Shown piece after piece: positions 36,117 to 44,417 of a stretch of DNA of 64,000 bases. Each line of letters begins with the position of its first letter. Within the stretch, counting starts at the first letter, position 1. The notes below the pieces were generated by a model. The model had not been told where the DNA came from and searched no databases. It saw only the letters and a list, made by a program, of their open reading frames with translations. The position numbers were made by a program, and so were the translations under genes. Source of the stretch: Cohnella thailandensis. Its GTDB lineage: Bacteria; Bacillota; Bacilli; Paenibacillales; Paenibacillaceae. The stretch is from positions 372,001 to 436,000 of the forward strand of contig NZ_JACJVQ010000006.1 in assembly GCF_014212135.1 (NCBI RefSeq), written 5' to 3'.

Positions 36117-37262
36117 GTGAGAACGGAAATGAACGAAGCTTTGTATCGCAAGCTGCAGGAGGATGTGAAGGTTTACGTGAACGGTCCGGCCCGCGCCTTG
36201 TCCGAGCGGATCGAGGAGACGGGAGAGTGCGGCGCCGAGGTGCGGGAGGAGCTGAAGGAGCGGGGCTTCCTAAAGCTGGCCGCGCCTGAGGAATACGGGG
36301 GAATGGGGCTGAACTTCCTTCAATACCTGGAGCTGCTGGAGCTGTTCTCGCAGCTTCACGGATCCATTCGGATGATCGTGCACGTGAGCAACGGCATCTG
36401 GAGACCGATCCATTACAAGGCGTCCAAGGAGCAGAAAAGGAGGTTCGTCAAGCCGCTCGTCCAAGGGGAGCTGACCGCGGCGTTCGCGCTGACGGAGCCG
36501 ACGACGGGAGCGGGGACGGACATCCGGACGTCGGCGAGGAAGGAGAACGGCGAGTTCGTCCTGAACGGGGCGAAATGGATGGTCGCCTTCGGCGATACCG
36601 CCGATTACGTTCTGCTCTTCGCCCGTATGGAGAATTCGAGCGGGCAGGAGGGAACGATCGCTTTGATGGTGCCGAGCGGTTCGCCGGGCTTATCGATCAA
36701 GAAGATGCCTCCGACTCTCGGCCTGACCGGCACGGGGCACGCGCACCTATACTTCAAGGACTGCCGGGTGCCGGAGGACTGCCTGATCGGGGAGGTCGGG
36801 CAAGGGCTGTCCGTCGCCATGAACGGGTTCTTGAACCCGAGCCGGATCAGCGTGGGGATGACGTGCGTCGGGCTGGCGCAGAGGGCGCTGGATCTGTCCG
36901 TCGAGCGCAGCCGCAAGCGGGTCACCTACGGGAAGCCTCTTAGCCAGAGGCCGATCGTGCAGACCTGGCTGGCCGAGATGGCGACCGATATCGAAGCGGC
37001 GAGGCAGCTCTGCCTGCACGCGGGCAGGGCCCAGGTCGAGGGGGAGCTGACGCCCGCCCATGCTTCCATGGCGAAGCTGTTCGCCCTGGAGATGCTGCAG
37101 CGGGTGACGGATAAGGCGCAGCAGATTTACGGAGGAATCAGCTACTTCAAGGGCATGGAGATCGAGAGGATTTACCGGGACGCGCGGGCTCAGAAATTCG
37201 AGGAGGGAACGTCCGAGATTCAGAAGGCGGTTATCGCCCGTCAGCTGCTCGCGAAGGATTGA
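36117..37262 (+). CDS. acyl-CoA dehydrogenase family protein
   Basis: The 381-residue FAD enzyme carries the family patterns AAFALTEPTTGAGTDIRTSA and a C-terminal QIYGGISYFKGMEIERIYRD ending with EGTSEIQKAVIARQLL. The Glu usual for the catalytic base in short/medium-chain enzymes is at the GISYFKGMEIER region (position uncertain). The open frame continues to 35913 but that part overlaps AT-rich repeats; GTG 36117 with GGAAGGA upstream gives the normal length. No electron-transfer flavoprotein or thiolase genes are adjacent, so pathway and substrate remain open. Confidence 0.9.
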   Translation: MRTEMNEALYRKLQEDVKVYVNGPARALSERIEETGECGAEVREELKERGFLKLAAPEEYGGMGLNFLQYLELLELFSQLHGSIRMIVHVSNGIWRPIHYKASKEQKRRFVKPLVQGELTAAFALTEPTTGAGTDIRTSARKENGEFVLNGAKWMVAFGDTADYVLLFARMENSSGQEGTIALMVPSGSPGLSIKKMPPTLGLTGTGHAHLYFKDCRVPEDCLIGEVGQGLSVAMNGFLNPSRISVGMTCVGLAQRALDLSVERSRKRVTYGKPLSQRPIVQTWLAEMATDIEAARQLCLHAGRAQVEGELTPAHASMAKLFALEMLQRVTDKAQQIYGGISYFKGMEIERIYRDARAQKFEEGTSEIQKAVIARQLLAKD

Positions 37263-37276
37263 GGAGCGGCTGCGAA

Positions 37277-37304
37277 TTGACACGCCCGGACGATCGGGTA
37301 CAAT
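37277..37304 (+). promoter_or_regulatory. sigma-A promoter of the TetM-like GTPase gene
   Basis: TTGACA (37277-37282) and TACAAT (37299-37304) are 16 bp apart. The -10 box overlaps the ATG at 37303, which rules out that codon as the start. Confidence 0.75.
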
Positions 37305-37344
37305 GGGGGTCAGAACGACAAGCGGACCCCAGGGGATGAGAGAA

Positions 37345-39351
37345 GTGCGGGATGAGATGCGGCGGATGAGGAATATCGGAATCTTCGCTCACGTCGACGC
37401 GGGCAAAACGACGACGACGGAGCAGATTCTCTATATAAGCGGCAAGATCCGGGCGGCCGGCAGCGTCGACGACGGGACGGCCCAGACGGATTACCTGGAC
37501 GTGGAGCAGGAGCGGGGAATCTCGGTCCGGGCGGCGGTGACCCGGTTCGAATGGAAGGGGACGGCCGTCAATCTGGTCGATACCCCCGGGCACGTCGACT
37601 TCCTGTCGGAGGTGGAGCGGGCGCTTAGGGTAATGGACGGCGCGGTGCTTATCGTCTCCGCGGTTGAGGGCGTTCAAGCTCAGACCGAGGTCGTCTGGCA
37701 TGCGCTGCGGGAGCAAGGCATTCCAACCTTGATTTACGTGAACAAAATGGATCGGATCGGCGCGGATCCGGCCGCGGCCGTGGAGCAGATTCGGCGGCTG
37801 CTGTCGCGTTCGGCGGTGCCGATCCAGACGCCCGTCGGAGCGGAGGCGGATTACGCAGGGGCCGAGAGTCTTCTGCCCGCGGCATTCGAATCTGAAGCGG
37901 AAGGGCCCTCCGAATGGGGGGCTCTGTTCCGTTCCGTCCTTCAAGAGACGATGGCCGAGAGCGACGAGGCTTTGCTTGCGGCATACTTCGAGAAGGGAGA
38001 GCTTGCCGAAGAGGAGCTGGTCTCCGCGCTGAAGGCCTCTTCCCGGCAAGGAACGGCGTTCCCGATCCTGTTCGGAGCTTCCGCCCGAGGGCTCGGGGTG
38101 AAGGGGCTGTTGGACGCGATGGCGGAGCTTCTTCCGCCGCCGAAGGGAGACCCGGAGGCTCCCGTCTCGGGCGTCGTGTTCAAGCTCGACCGGGATCCTT
38201 CGATGGGGCGCATCGCTTATGTCCGACTGTATAACGGAACGATCAAGAACCGGGACAACCTCTATAACGAATCCCGGGACGTCGTGGATAAGGTGACCCA
38301 GATTCGCCGGATCGACGGCCGGAAATCGGAGGATCTCGGCATCCTTCAGGCCGGGGATATCGCGGCGGTATACGGTCTTAGCCGGGCACGGATCGGCGAC
38401 ATTCTCGGGACGGCGGAAGGGGTGCCCGGCGAGAGAAGGCTGGCGGTTCCGCTGCTCACCGTGCAGGCGAAGTGGCGCACGGAAGCCGATTATCCGGCCG
38501 TCGTCGCCGCTTTCCAGGAGCTGGCCGACGAAGATCCGCACTTGGATCTGCAATGGCTTCCCGACGAGCGGGAGCTTCATCTGAAGGTCATGGGACCGAT
38601 ACAGATGGAGGTTCTCGTGCACGTGCTCCGAAGCCGTTACGGCCTTGACGTCGACCTGGGAGCTCCTTCCGTCATCTACAAGGAAACGCTCGCGGGAGCC
38701 GGCGAAGGCTTCATCGCCTATACGATGCCCAAGCCATGCTGGGCTATTCTGCGCTTCCGAATGGAGCCGGGGCCTAGAGGCAGCGGTCTCGCCTACCGGT
38801 CGATCGTTCGGCCCGAGCATCTGCTCGAGAGCTATCAGAACGAGGTCGCCAGACGGGTGCCGGAAGCGCTGCAGCAAGGCATGAAGGGCTGGGAGGTAAC
38901 GGATCTTACGGTGACGCTGGTCGAAGGCGAGCATCACGTGTGGCACACCCATCCGCTCGATTTCGTCGTGGCGACGCCGATGGGGATCATGGACGGCCTC
39001 GCCCGGATCGGAACGAAGCTGTTGGAGCCGATGCTGCGCTTCCGGCTCTCCGTGCCCGAGGAATTCGGCGGCAAGGTCATGAACGAGCTCATTCTCATGC
39101 GCGGCGCATTCGATTCCCCGGAGCTAAGGAACGGGAGAATGGAGCTGGAGGGGACGATTCCCGTCGCCACCACGCTCGACTGGCCGGCAAGGCTCGGCTC
39201 CATGACGAAGGGGCGGGGCATCCTGTCGACGTTCTTCGCAGGCTATGCGGAATGTCCTCCGGACGTGCGGGAAGAACGCCCTCGCAGGGGAGTCAATCCG
39301 CTCGATCAGGCGAAGTACATTCTGGCCACGCGCAATGCTTTGTCTTCGTAA
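37345..39351 (+). CDS. TetM/EF-G-like translational GTPase (ribosomal-protection family)
   Basis: The GTPase of about 668 residues binds the ribosome. G1 is NIGIFAHVDAGKTTTTEQ, switch I lies in QERGISVRAAV, G3 is VDTPGHVDFL and G4 is VNKMDR; EF-G-like domains follow. Size and sequence match TetM/TetO ribosomal protection proteins and their chromosomal relatives, but resistance cannot be read from sequence alone. The promoter -10 overlaps ATG 37303; GTG 37345 with AGGGGA upstream is preferred, and ATG 37336, 37354 and 37363 remain possible. TetM-type proteins usually begin only a few residues before NIGI. No leader-peptide attenuator is seen. Confidence 0.85.
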   Translation: MRDEMRRMRNIGIFAHVDAGKTTTTEQILYISGKIRAAGSVDDGTAQTDYLDVEQERGISVRAAVTRFEWKGTAVNLVDTPGHVDFLSEVERALRVMDGAVLIVSAVEGVQAQTEVVWHALREQGIPTLIYVNKMDRIGADPAAAVEQIRRLLSRSAVPIQTPVGAEADYAGAESLLPAAFESEAEGPSEWGALFRSVLQETMAESDEALLAAYFEKGELAEEELVSALKASSRQGTAFPILFGASARGLGVKGLLDAMAELLPPPKGDPEAPVSGVVFKLDRDPSMGRIAYVRLYNGTIKNRDNLYNESRDVVDKVTQIRRIDGRKSEDLGILQAGDIAAVYGLSRARIGDILGTAEGVPGERRLAVPLLTVQAKWRTEADYPAVVAAFQELADEDPHLDLQWLPDERELHLKVMGPIQMEVLVHVLRSRYGLDVDLGAPSVIYKETLAGAGEGFIAYTMPKPCWAILRFRMEPGPRGSGLAYRSIVRPEHLLESYQNEVARRVPEALQQGMKGWEVTDLTVTLVEGEHHVWHTHPLDFVVATPMGIMDGLARIGTKLLEPMLRFRLSVPEEFGGKVMNELILMRGAFDSPELRNGRMELEGTIPVATTLDWPARLGSMTKGRGILSTFFAGYAECPPDVREERPRRGVNPLDQAKYILATRNALSS

Positions 39352-39422
39352 GCGCGCATGTTCCTCCATCGCCTTGCCAAACTAAAGAGAGGATTCAGGG
39401 ATATCCGGGAGGGGGAGAACCG

Positions 39423-40376
39423 TTGACGAGAGGTTGGATGATCGTGCTGGTCGGCGTCGTCGCCATGGGAACCCTTCTCGTTCTTTTTTGCTGCAGCTTA
39501 TACCGCATGGCCATTCACCGAAGCCGCAAAGCTTTTTTGTCCGCGGACCCGAATATGCCCAAAGTCGAGGATTCCCGGATTCGCGAGGTGAAGGAATGGT
39601 TCCATGCCCAATCCTTCGAGAAGGCGGAGATCGTCTCGGACGACGGCTTGAAGCTTCGCGCCCATTACCTGGAACCGGAGCAAGGCGGACGGGACGCCGT
39701 TATTCTGGCGCATGGCTATTCCGGCAAAGGGGAGGACATGGCGGTATTCGCCCGGTTCTACCGCGAGCGCGGCTTCATCGTGCTTATGCCGGACAGCCGC
39801 GGGCACGGCCGGAGCGACGGGCATTACATCGGCTTCGGCTGGCACGACCGGAAGGATTACGTAAGGTGGATCGAATATCTGGTGAAGAGGCTCGGCGAGC
39901 AGGCCCGTATCGTCCTTCACGGAGTGTCGATGGGCGGCGGCACCGTCCTGATGACGGGAGGGGAGCCGCTTCCGCCGCAGGTCAAGTGCATCATCTCCGA
40001 TTGCGCTTATACCTCCGTGAAGGGAATTCTGACGTACCAGCTGAAGCAGATGTTCAAGCTGCCGTCGTTCCCGTTGCTGCCGATTACCAGCCTTATCTGC
40101 AAGCTTAGAGCGGGCTACTTCTTCGGGGAAGCCTCGGCGATCCGGCAGCTCCGGAACTGCTGCAAGCCGATTCTGCTCATCCATGGCGGCAAGGACACCT
40201 TCGTTCCGACGAAGATGGCCGACGAGCTCTACGAGGCCATCAGAGGGGAGAAGGAGAAGCTGATCATTCCCGAAGCCCAGCACGGGACTTCCGTTCTGGT
40301 CGATCCCGCCTCTTACGCCGAATCCGTTCTTCGTTTTATCCAGGCCTCCTTCGGCAAACAAACTCAAAATGCCTGA
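39423..40376 (+). CDS. membrane-anchored alpha/beta hydrolase
   Basis: The 317-residue protein has one N-terminal TM segment (MIVLVGVVAMGTLLVLFCC), then an alpha/beta-hydrolase domain: VILAHGYSGKGEDM, nucleophile Ser in LHGVSMGGGTVLM, Asp in IHGGKDTFVP and His in PEAQHGTS. It resembles the YqkD/BAAT-like group of esterases or thioesterases. TTG 39423 is preferred because GGGGGAG lies 6 nt upstream; ATG 39438 is the alternative. It starts 72 bp after the GTPase gene with no terminator between, so it is probably co-transcribed. Confidence 0.88.
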   Translation: MTRGWMIVLVGVVAMGTLLVLFCCSLYRMAIHRSRKAFLSADPNMPKVEDSRIREVKEWFHAQSFEKAEIVSDDGLKLRAHYLEPEQGGRDAVILAHGYSGKGEDMAVFARFYRERGFIVLMPDSRGHGRSDGHYIGFGWHDRKDYVRWIEYLVKRLGEQARIVLHGVSMGGGTVLMTGGEPLPPQVKCIISDCAYTSVKGILTYQLKQMFKLPSFPLLPITSLICKLRAGYFFGEASAIRQLRNCCKPILLIHGGKDTFVPTKMADELYEAIRGEKEKLIIPEAQHGTSVLVDPASYAESVLRFIQASFGKQTQNA

Positions 40377-40383
40377 TACCCAG

Positions 40384-40416
40384 CCTCGGGGATGGACGTC
40401 ATCCTTGAGGTTTTTT
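40384..40416 (+). terminator. intrinsic terminator of the hydrolase gene
   Basis: The 11-bp stem CCTCGGGGATG / CATCCTTGAGG with two G-T pairs and a 5-nt loop is followed by six T residues. Confidence 0.88.
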
Positions 40417-40507
40417 CGTTTGAAGGCTTATATATCCTATGTTTCATCCCCTATATTTTGGGTTAATAGAGTTTACGATTTGTGCTTAGTTTTTGTGAAG
40501 AATCGTG

Positions 40508-40516
40508 TGTTATAAT
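40508..40516 (+). promoter_or_regulatory. extended -10 promoter of the putative exopolysaccharide operon
   Basis: TGT precedes a perfect TATAAT at 40511-40516, 80 bp before the first start codon. No clear -35 is present at the usual spacing. Confidence 0.5.
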
Positions 40517-40595
40517 CTCAGAAGCTTGATATAGACCTGTGACAACCGCCAGAATTCGACAGATATTCAATAGGGCTATGTAGGTGAAGGACACC

Positions 40596-41894
40596 ATGAT
40601 TGAACAACATAAGAGGACGCAGCCGCTTATTGGCGTGGCGAACGATCCGCGCGGGAGAACCGTCGGGGATCGGCATTTGGAACCCTACCGAGCGGTTCGC
40701 ATAGACGGCGGCTCGGCGTCGGAGCTGGTCGCCCGGTTCGACCAAACGCGTCCGGACTGCGCCGTTATCGTGCTGGAATCGGAAGATCTGGCTAGCGGGG
40801 ATCTCGCCGCTTGGAAGGAACTTAGACAATATTGCGATTCCATGCACATTCCCTTCGTTATCATAACCGGGGCCTATGATCGCGAACTGACCGGCATGCT
40901 ATTGGCCGATGCGGTTCTTCGTCAGCCTCTGGATTCCTCTGAGCTTCGAATGAATCTCGACCATTTGATCGAGAGAAGATTTCGCATTCTCGATCAGATC
41001 CTTATCGACCCCGCTACAGGAACTTACAATTATCGATACATGCGACGCGAAGTGCAGAAGCAGCTTCAGGATATGAAGCGTTCCTACATAAGCTTCTCTT
41101 TGGTTTATATGGAGATCGATTCCGCTCGGCGGCTGGATCTTAACGATAGGCGATCGGCCGAAAGGGCGCTGGCGGATTTTATTCAGGCCAGCGTGCGTCC
41201 CATGGATTGTTTGGGACAGGACAACGGGCGAGGCTTCGTTCTGCTGCTTCCGAAGACCGTCAAGGCGGATGCCATCAAATTGATGACCAGGCTGACATCC
41301 CTCTTCTCCAAGCAGATGGCAGAGACCTCGGGGGGAACCCGATCGGTTACATTTTCCGCCAAAGTGAGGGATTTCAACGATCCCGACCTGACGGCGGAGG
41401 AGTGCCTGGCGGCAATGCCCTTCTCCGAAGAGACGGATCCGCCGGAGCGTGCCGGACTGGTGCTGGACGGCACCATGCACGATAGCAATCCCCATACCCG
41501 CAAGCTGATGATCGCCGTTATCGACGACGACCGGCTGATTCGCGAGATGCTCAAGCATCAGCTGGCGGATGTCGGGGGCGGCCGGTTCGACGTGGAGATA
41601 AGGGACTTCGCCGACGGCGAGGATTTCTTCAACGACCCGTGGCATCGTCAGAACGAGCGGTACGTGCTGATTATCGATCGGATCATGCCCAAGATGGACG
41701 GCTTGGAAGTGCTGCATCGCATTCGCAACGGATACGACAGAAATCGTTACATTTGCGTTATGCTCAGCAGCAAAGGAGCGGAGACGGACATTACGCTTGC
41801 CATTCAAAGAGGCGCCAACGATTATCTGGTCAAGCCGTTTCGAATGAAAGAGCTTCGGGCCCGGCTCCATCGGCTTGTAGGCGGCGCGACATGA
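40596..41894 (+). CDS. degenerate GGDEF protein with C-terminal receiver domain
   Basis: Of 432 residues, about 1-120 form a divergent receiver-like fold (CAVIVLESEDL; LRQPLDSSELRMNLDHLI). Residues 130-290 resemble a GGDEF domain (ILIDPATGTYNYRYM) but the active site is replaced by QDNGRGFVLLLP, so cyclic-di-GMP synthesis is unlikely. The last 125 residues are a true receiver (IAVIDDDRLIREML, LIIDRIMPKMDG, YLVKPFR). It could sense phosphate and perhaps bind a nucleotide to control the glycosyltransferase two genes downstream (inference). ATG 40596 follows GAAGGA; GTG 40584 is an alternative. The stop overlaps the next start (ATGA). Confidence 0.88.
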   Translation: MIEQHKRTQPLIGVANDPRGRTVGDRHLEPYRAVRIDGGSASELVARFDQTRPDCAVIVLESEDLASGDLAAWKELRQYCDSMHIPFVIITGAYDRELTGMLLADAVLRQPLDSSELRMNLDHLIERRFRILDQILIDPATGTYNYRYMRREVQKQLQDMKRSYISFSLVYMEIDSARRLDLNDRRSAERALADFIQASVRPMDCLGQDNGRGFVLLLPKTVKADAIKLMTRLTSLFSKQMAETSGGTRSVTFSAKVRDFNDPDLTAEECLAAMPFSEETDPPERAGLVLDGTMHDSNPHTRKLMIAVIDDDRLIREMLKHQLADVGGGRFDVEIRDFADGEDFFNDPWHRQNERYVLIIDRIMPKMDGLEVLHRIRNGYDRNRYICVMLSSKGAETDITLAIQRGANDYLVKPFRMKELRARLHRLVGGAT

Positions 41895-42964
41895 CGTTCG
41901 TTCTCGTTTTTCTGCTGACCGCCGTATCGTTGGCCCTGCTGGCGACGATCTACTTCTATCTGTTGATTAGAAAATGGGTGAATATCCGCGAGAGGAACAA
42001 AAGAAAGAAATGGTATGACGAACACTCCCGCGCGATCGACGCTTTTCTATTTGCCGGGGGGAGCGCCGATTCCTTCGTTCCCCGCAAGAAGCACCACTTC
42101 GAGGCGCTGGAAAATACGTTCGGCGATTTTCTGAGCAACGTCAGAGTAGAGGGGGACTTCTCGCATTTCAACGACGTTATGGAGCGGTATTTCGTGCCCT
42201 GGTACCGGGAGCAGCTCCGCTCGCGGTCCTGGAGCGAGAGGATGAACGCGTTGTATTTTATCCATCGCTTTCGCTTGGCATCGATGCAGCCGGAGCTGAT
42301 TCGCCATTTATCCGGCAAGAGCTGTTCGGAGGAAGAGAAACACGAAATTTTCTTGTTGCTGGCGGATTTCGGTTACGAGGGCCTGCCCGATCTTATGGGG
42401 GGCAGCAGAGAGCTCCCGACCTTTCTGCTGAACGAACTGATGTGCAGGATCGTCTCCCAGGACAAGATCGACGAGTATGTCGAACGCTTCGAGGATTTGT
42501 CCGCCCCTTGGCAAAGCGCTCTGCTGGAAGCCGCGAGGGAGCTTCATCTGCGAACGGACAAGCTGCAGGAGCTGCTCGAAAGGCTTATGAGCTCGGACCG
42601 GCCCGAACTCCGGGTCAAGGCGCTGAAGACCCTCGCCGCTCTGGGACACCTTTCCTCTATCGAGGCTTTCCTGAATTGGTTGGAGACCAGCAAGAAGAGC
42701 GGCGAATGGGATCGTCCTCAGTCTGCCGGGGAGAAGCTCATGGCGGCCAGATTGATGGGCAGCATCCGCCGGGAGCGATTCCTTCCCCACCTGCAAGAAT
42801 TGATCGGAGATTCCGCGTATGGCGTGCGGGCGGAGGCGGCCCGATCGCTTCGGCAATACAGCCAGGGCAAGAGAATGCTGTCCGAGCTGTCCGTCAATCA
42901 TCCCGACGCTTACGCTCGCTCCATTGCCCAAGAATGGATAGAAAGGAATCCGGATCATGAATGA
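41891..42964 (+). CDS. membrane-anchored HEAT-repeat protein
   Basis: The 357-residue protein has one N-terminal TM segment (FVLVFLLTAVSLALLATIYF) followed by basic residues, so the rest is cytoplasmic. From about residue 90 on, helical repeats resemble HEAT/PBS-lyase units (PELRVKALKTLAALGHLSS; YGVRAEAARSLRQYSQG). Such repeats bind other proteins, and its place between the regulator and the glycosyltransferase genes, with overlaps of 4 and 8 bp, suggests an adaptor between them (inference). No enzymatic motif is seen. Confidence 0.85.
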   Translation: MTFVLVFLLTAVSLALLATIYFYLLIRKWVNIRERNKRKKWYDEHSRAIDAFLFAGGSADSFVPRKKHHFEALENTFGDFLSNVRVEGDFSHFNDVMERYFVPWYREQLRSRSWSERMNALYFIHRFRLASMQPELIRHLSGKSCSEEEKHEIFLLLADFGYEGLPDLMGGSRELPTFLLNELMCRIVSQDKIDEYVERFEDLSAPWQSALLEAARELHLRTDKLQELLERLMSSDRPELRVKALKTLAALGHLSSIEAFLNWLETSKKSGEWDRPQSAGEKLMAARLMGSIRRERFLPHLQELIGDSAYGVRAEAARSLRQYSQGKRMLSELSVNHPDAYARSIAQEWIERNPDHE

Positions 42965-44402
42965 GCTGACGGAGATCATCCGCTCTATTTTCCTTATTGT
43001 CAACAAACTCATCTTCGTTTATTTTATCCTGCTCTGCGGCTTCTATCTATTCTTGTTTCTCTTATCCTACAGCCGGTTGAAAAGGGAATGGGGCTTGCAC
43101 AAGATCGAGCCCTACAAAAGAATGAAAAGCTCGTCCTTCACCCCGCCGTTGTCGATTATCGTGCCGGCCTATAACGAGGAAGCGGGAGTCATCGGCACGA
43201 TCCTGTCCCTGATCACGGGAAGCGGCAGGCTTGACTACCCGGAATACGAAGTCATCGTCGTGAACGACGGTTCGAAGGACGAGACGCTGGCGAGGGTAAT
43301 CGAGCGGTTCAAGATGGCGCCGGTTCGCAACAAGGTGCATCTGAAGCGCAACGGCATCGAAACGAAGCCGGTCAAGGAAGTGTACCAATCGGAAATTTAT
43401 CCGTATCTCTATATCGTCGATAAGGCGAACGGCGGAAAAGCCGACGCTCTGAACGTGGGAATCAACCTGGCCAAGTACCCTTACTTCGCCTCCATTGACG
43501 GGGACACGGTCCTTGAACCGGATTCGTTCCTTAAGATCATGAAGCCGATCGTCGAGCACGCGGACGACGAGATATTGGCCGTAGGCGGCAACGTCCTGAT
43601 CGCCAACGGCAACCGGTCCGCGAAGGGGCAGGTCCAGGAGGCCAAGCTGTCCCGCAAGCCGATCGTCATGATGCAGAGCATCGAATACATGAGGGCATTC
43701 TTGATGGGACGGATCGGCCTTAGCAGCCGAAACCTGCTGCTCGTCATTTCCGGCGCGTTCGGCGTGTTCCGGACGCAGCGGGTCATTCAAGCCGGGGGTT
43801 ACAAGGCGGATACGATCGGGGAGGACATGGAGCTCGTCGTGCGGCTTCATCGACTGAACAGGGAGCTGAAGTGGGGGGCGAGAATCGAATACGTAGCCGA
43901 CCCGATCTGCTACACGGAAGCGCCGGAGGCGCTGAAATATTTATACCGGCAGCGAACTCGCTGGCATAGAGGCTTATTCGAGAGCCTCTGGACCCATCGC
44001 CGGATGATGATGAATCCGAAGTACGGCGCGATCGGGTTCGTCGCCATGCCGTTTTATTTTTTTGTCGAGTTTCTCGGGCCATTGGTCGAGTTTTTCGGAT
44101 ATGCGACCTTCGTCGTCGATCTGCTTCTCGATCGGGTCTTTCTCCAATACGCGGGGATGCTCTTCGCGCTCATGGTGATTTACGGATCGTTCCTGTCCAT
44201 GGGAGCCGTGCTCCTCGAGGAGTGGAGGCTTAGCAAATACCAGAAGATCTCCGACCTGAACCGGCTGTTGCTGTACGCGCTGTCGGAAGCCTTCTGGTAC
44301 CGGCCGCTGATGACCGTTTGGCGGGTAGTCGCCACGATATCGATCTTGTTCCGCAGACGGCAGGGTTGGGGCGAAATGAAGCGCAAAGGCGTCTCGGCTT
44401 AG
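42957..44402 (+). CDS. processive family 2 glycosyltransferase, PgaC/IcaA-like
   Basis: The 481-residue protein has one N-terminal TM, a cytoplasmic GT2 domain and about four C-terminal TM segments. All catalytic elements are present: SIIVPAYNEEAGVIGTILSL, VVNDGSKDE, the DxD motif SIDGDTVLEP, the base-containing GEDMELV and the Q-R-x-R-W motif in RQRTRWHRG. This is the pattern of processive beta-polysaccharide synthases such as PgaC, IcaA and Bacillus YdaM. It probably polymerises and exports a surface polysaccharide. The start overlaps the HEAT gene by 8 bp; the next gene follows after 15 bp. Confidence 0.93.
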   Translation: MNELTEIIRSIFLIVNKLIFVYFILLCGFYLFLFLLSYSRLKREWGLHKIEPYKRMKSSSFTPPLSIIVPAYNEEAGVIGTILSLITGSGRLDYPEYEVIVVNDGSKDETLARVIERFKMAPVRNKVHLKRNGIETKPVKEVYQSEIYPYLYIVDKANGGKADALNVGINLAKYPYFASIDGDTVLEPDSFLKIMKPIVEHADDEILAVGGNVLIANGNRSAKGQVQEAKLSRKPIVMMQSIEYMRAFLMGRIGLSSRNLLLVISGAFGVFRTQRVIQAGGYKADTIGEDMELVVRLHRLNRELKWGARIEYVADPICYTEAPEALKYLYRQRTRWHRGLFESLWTHRRMMMNPKYGAIGFVAMPFYFFVEFLGPLVEFFGYATFVVDLLLDRVFLQYAGMLFALMVIYGSFLSMGAVLLEEWRLSKYQKISDLNRLLLYALSEAFWYRPLMTVWRVVATISILFRRRQGWGEMKRKGVSA

Positions 44403-44417
44403 AGAGGGCGGTAACTT

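Noticed and set aside
37303..37305. ATG 37303 as start of the TetM-like gene
   Set aside because: It lies in the -10 box TACAAT of a strong promoter, so it would not be in the mRNA.
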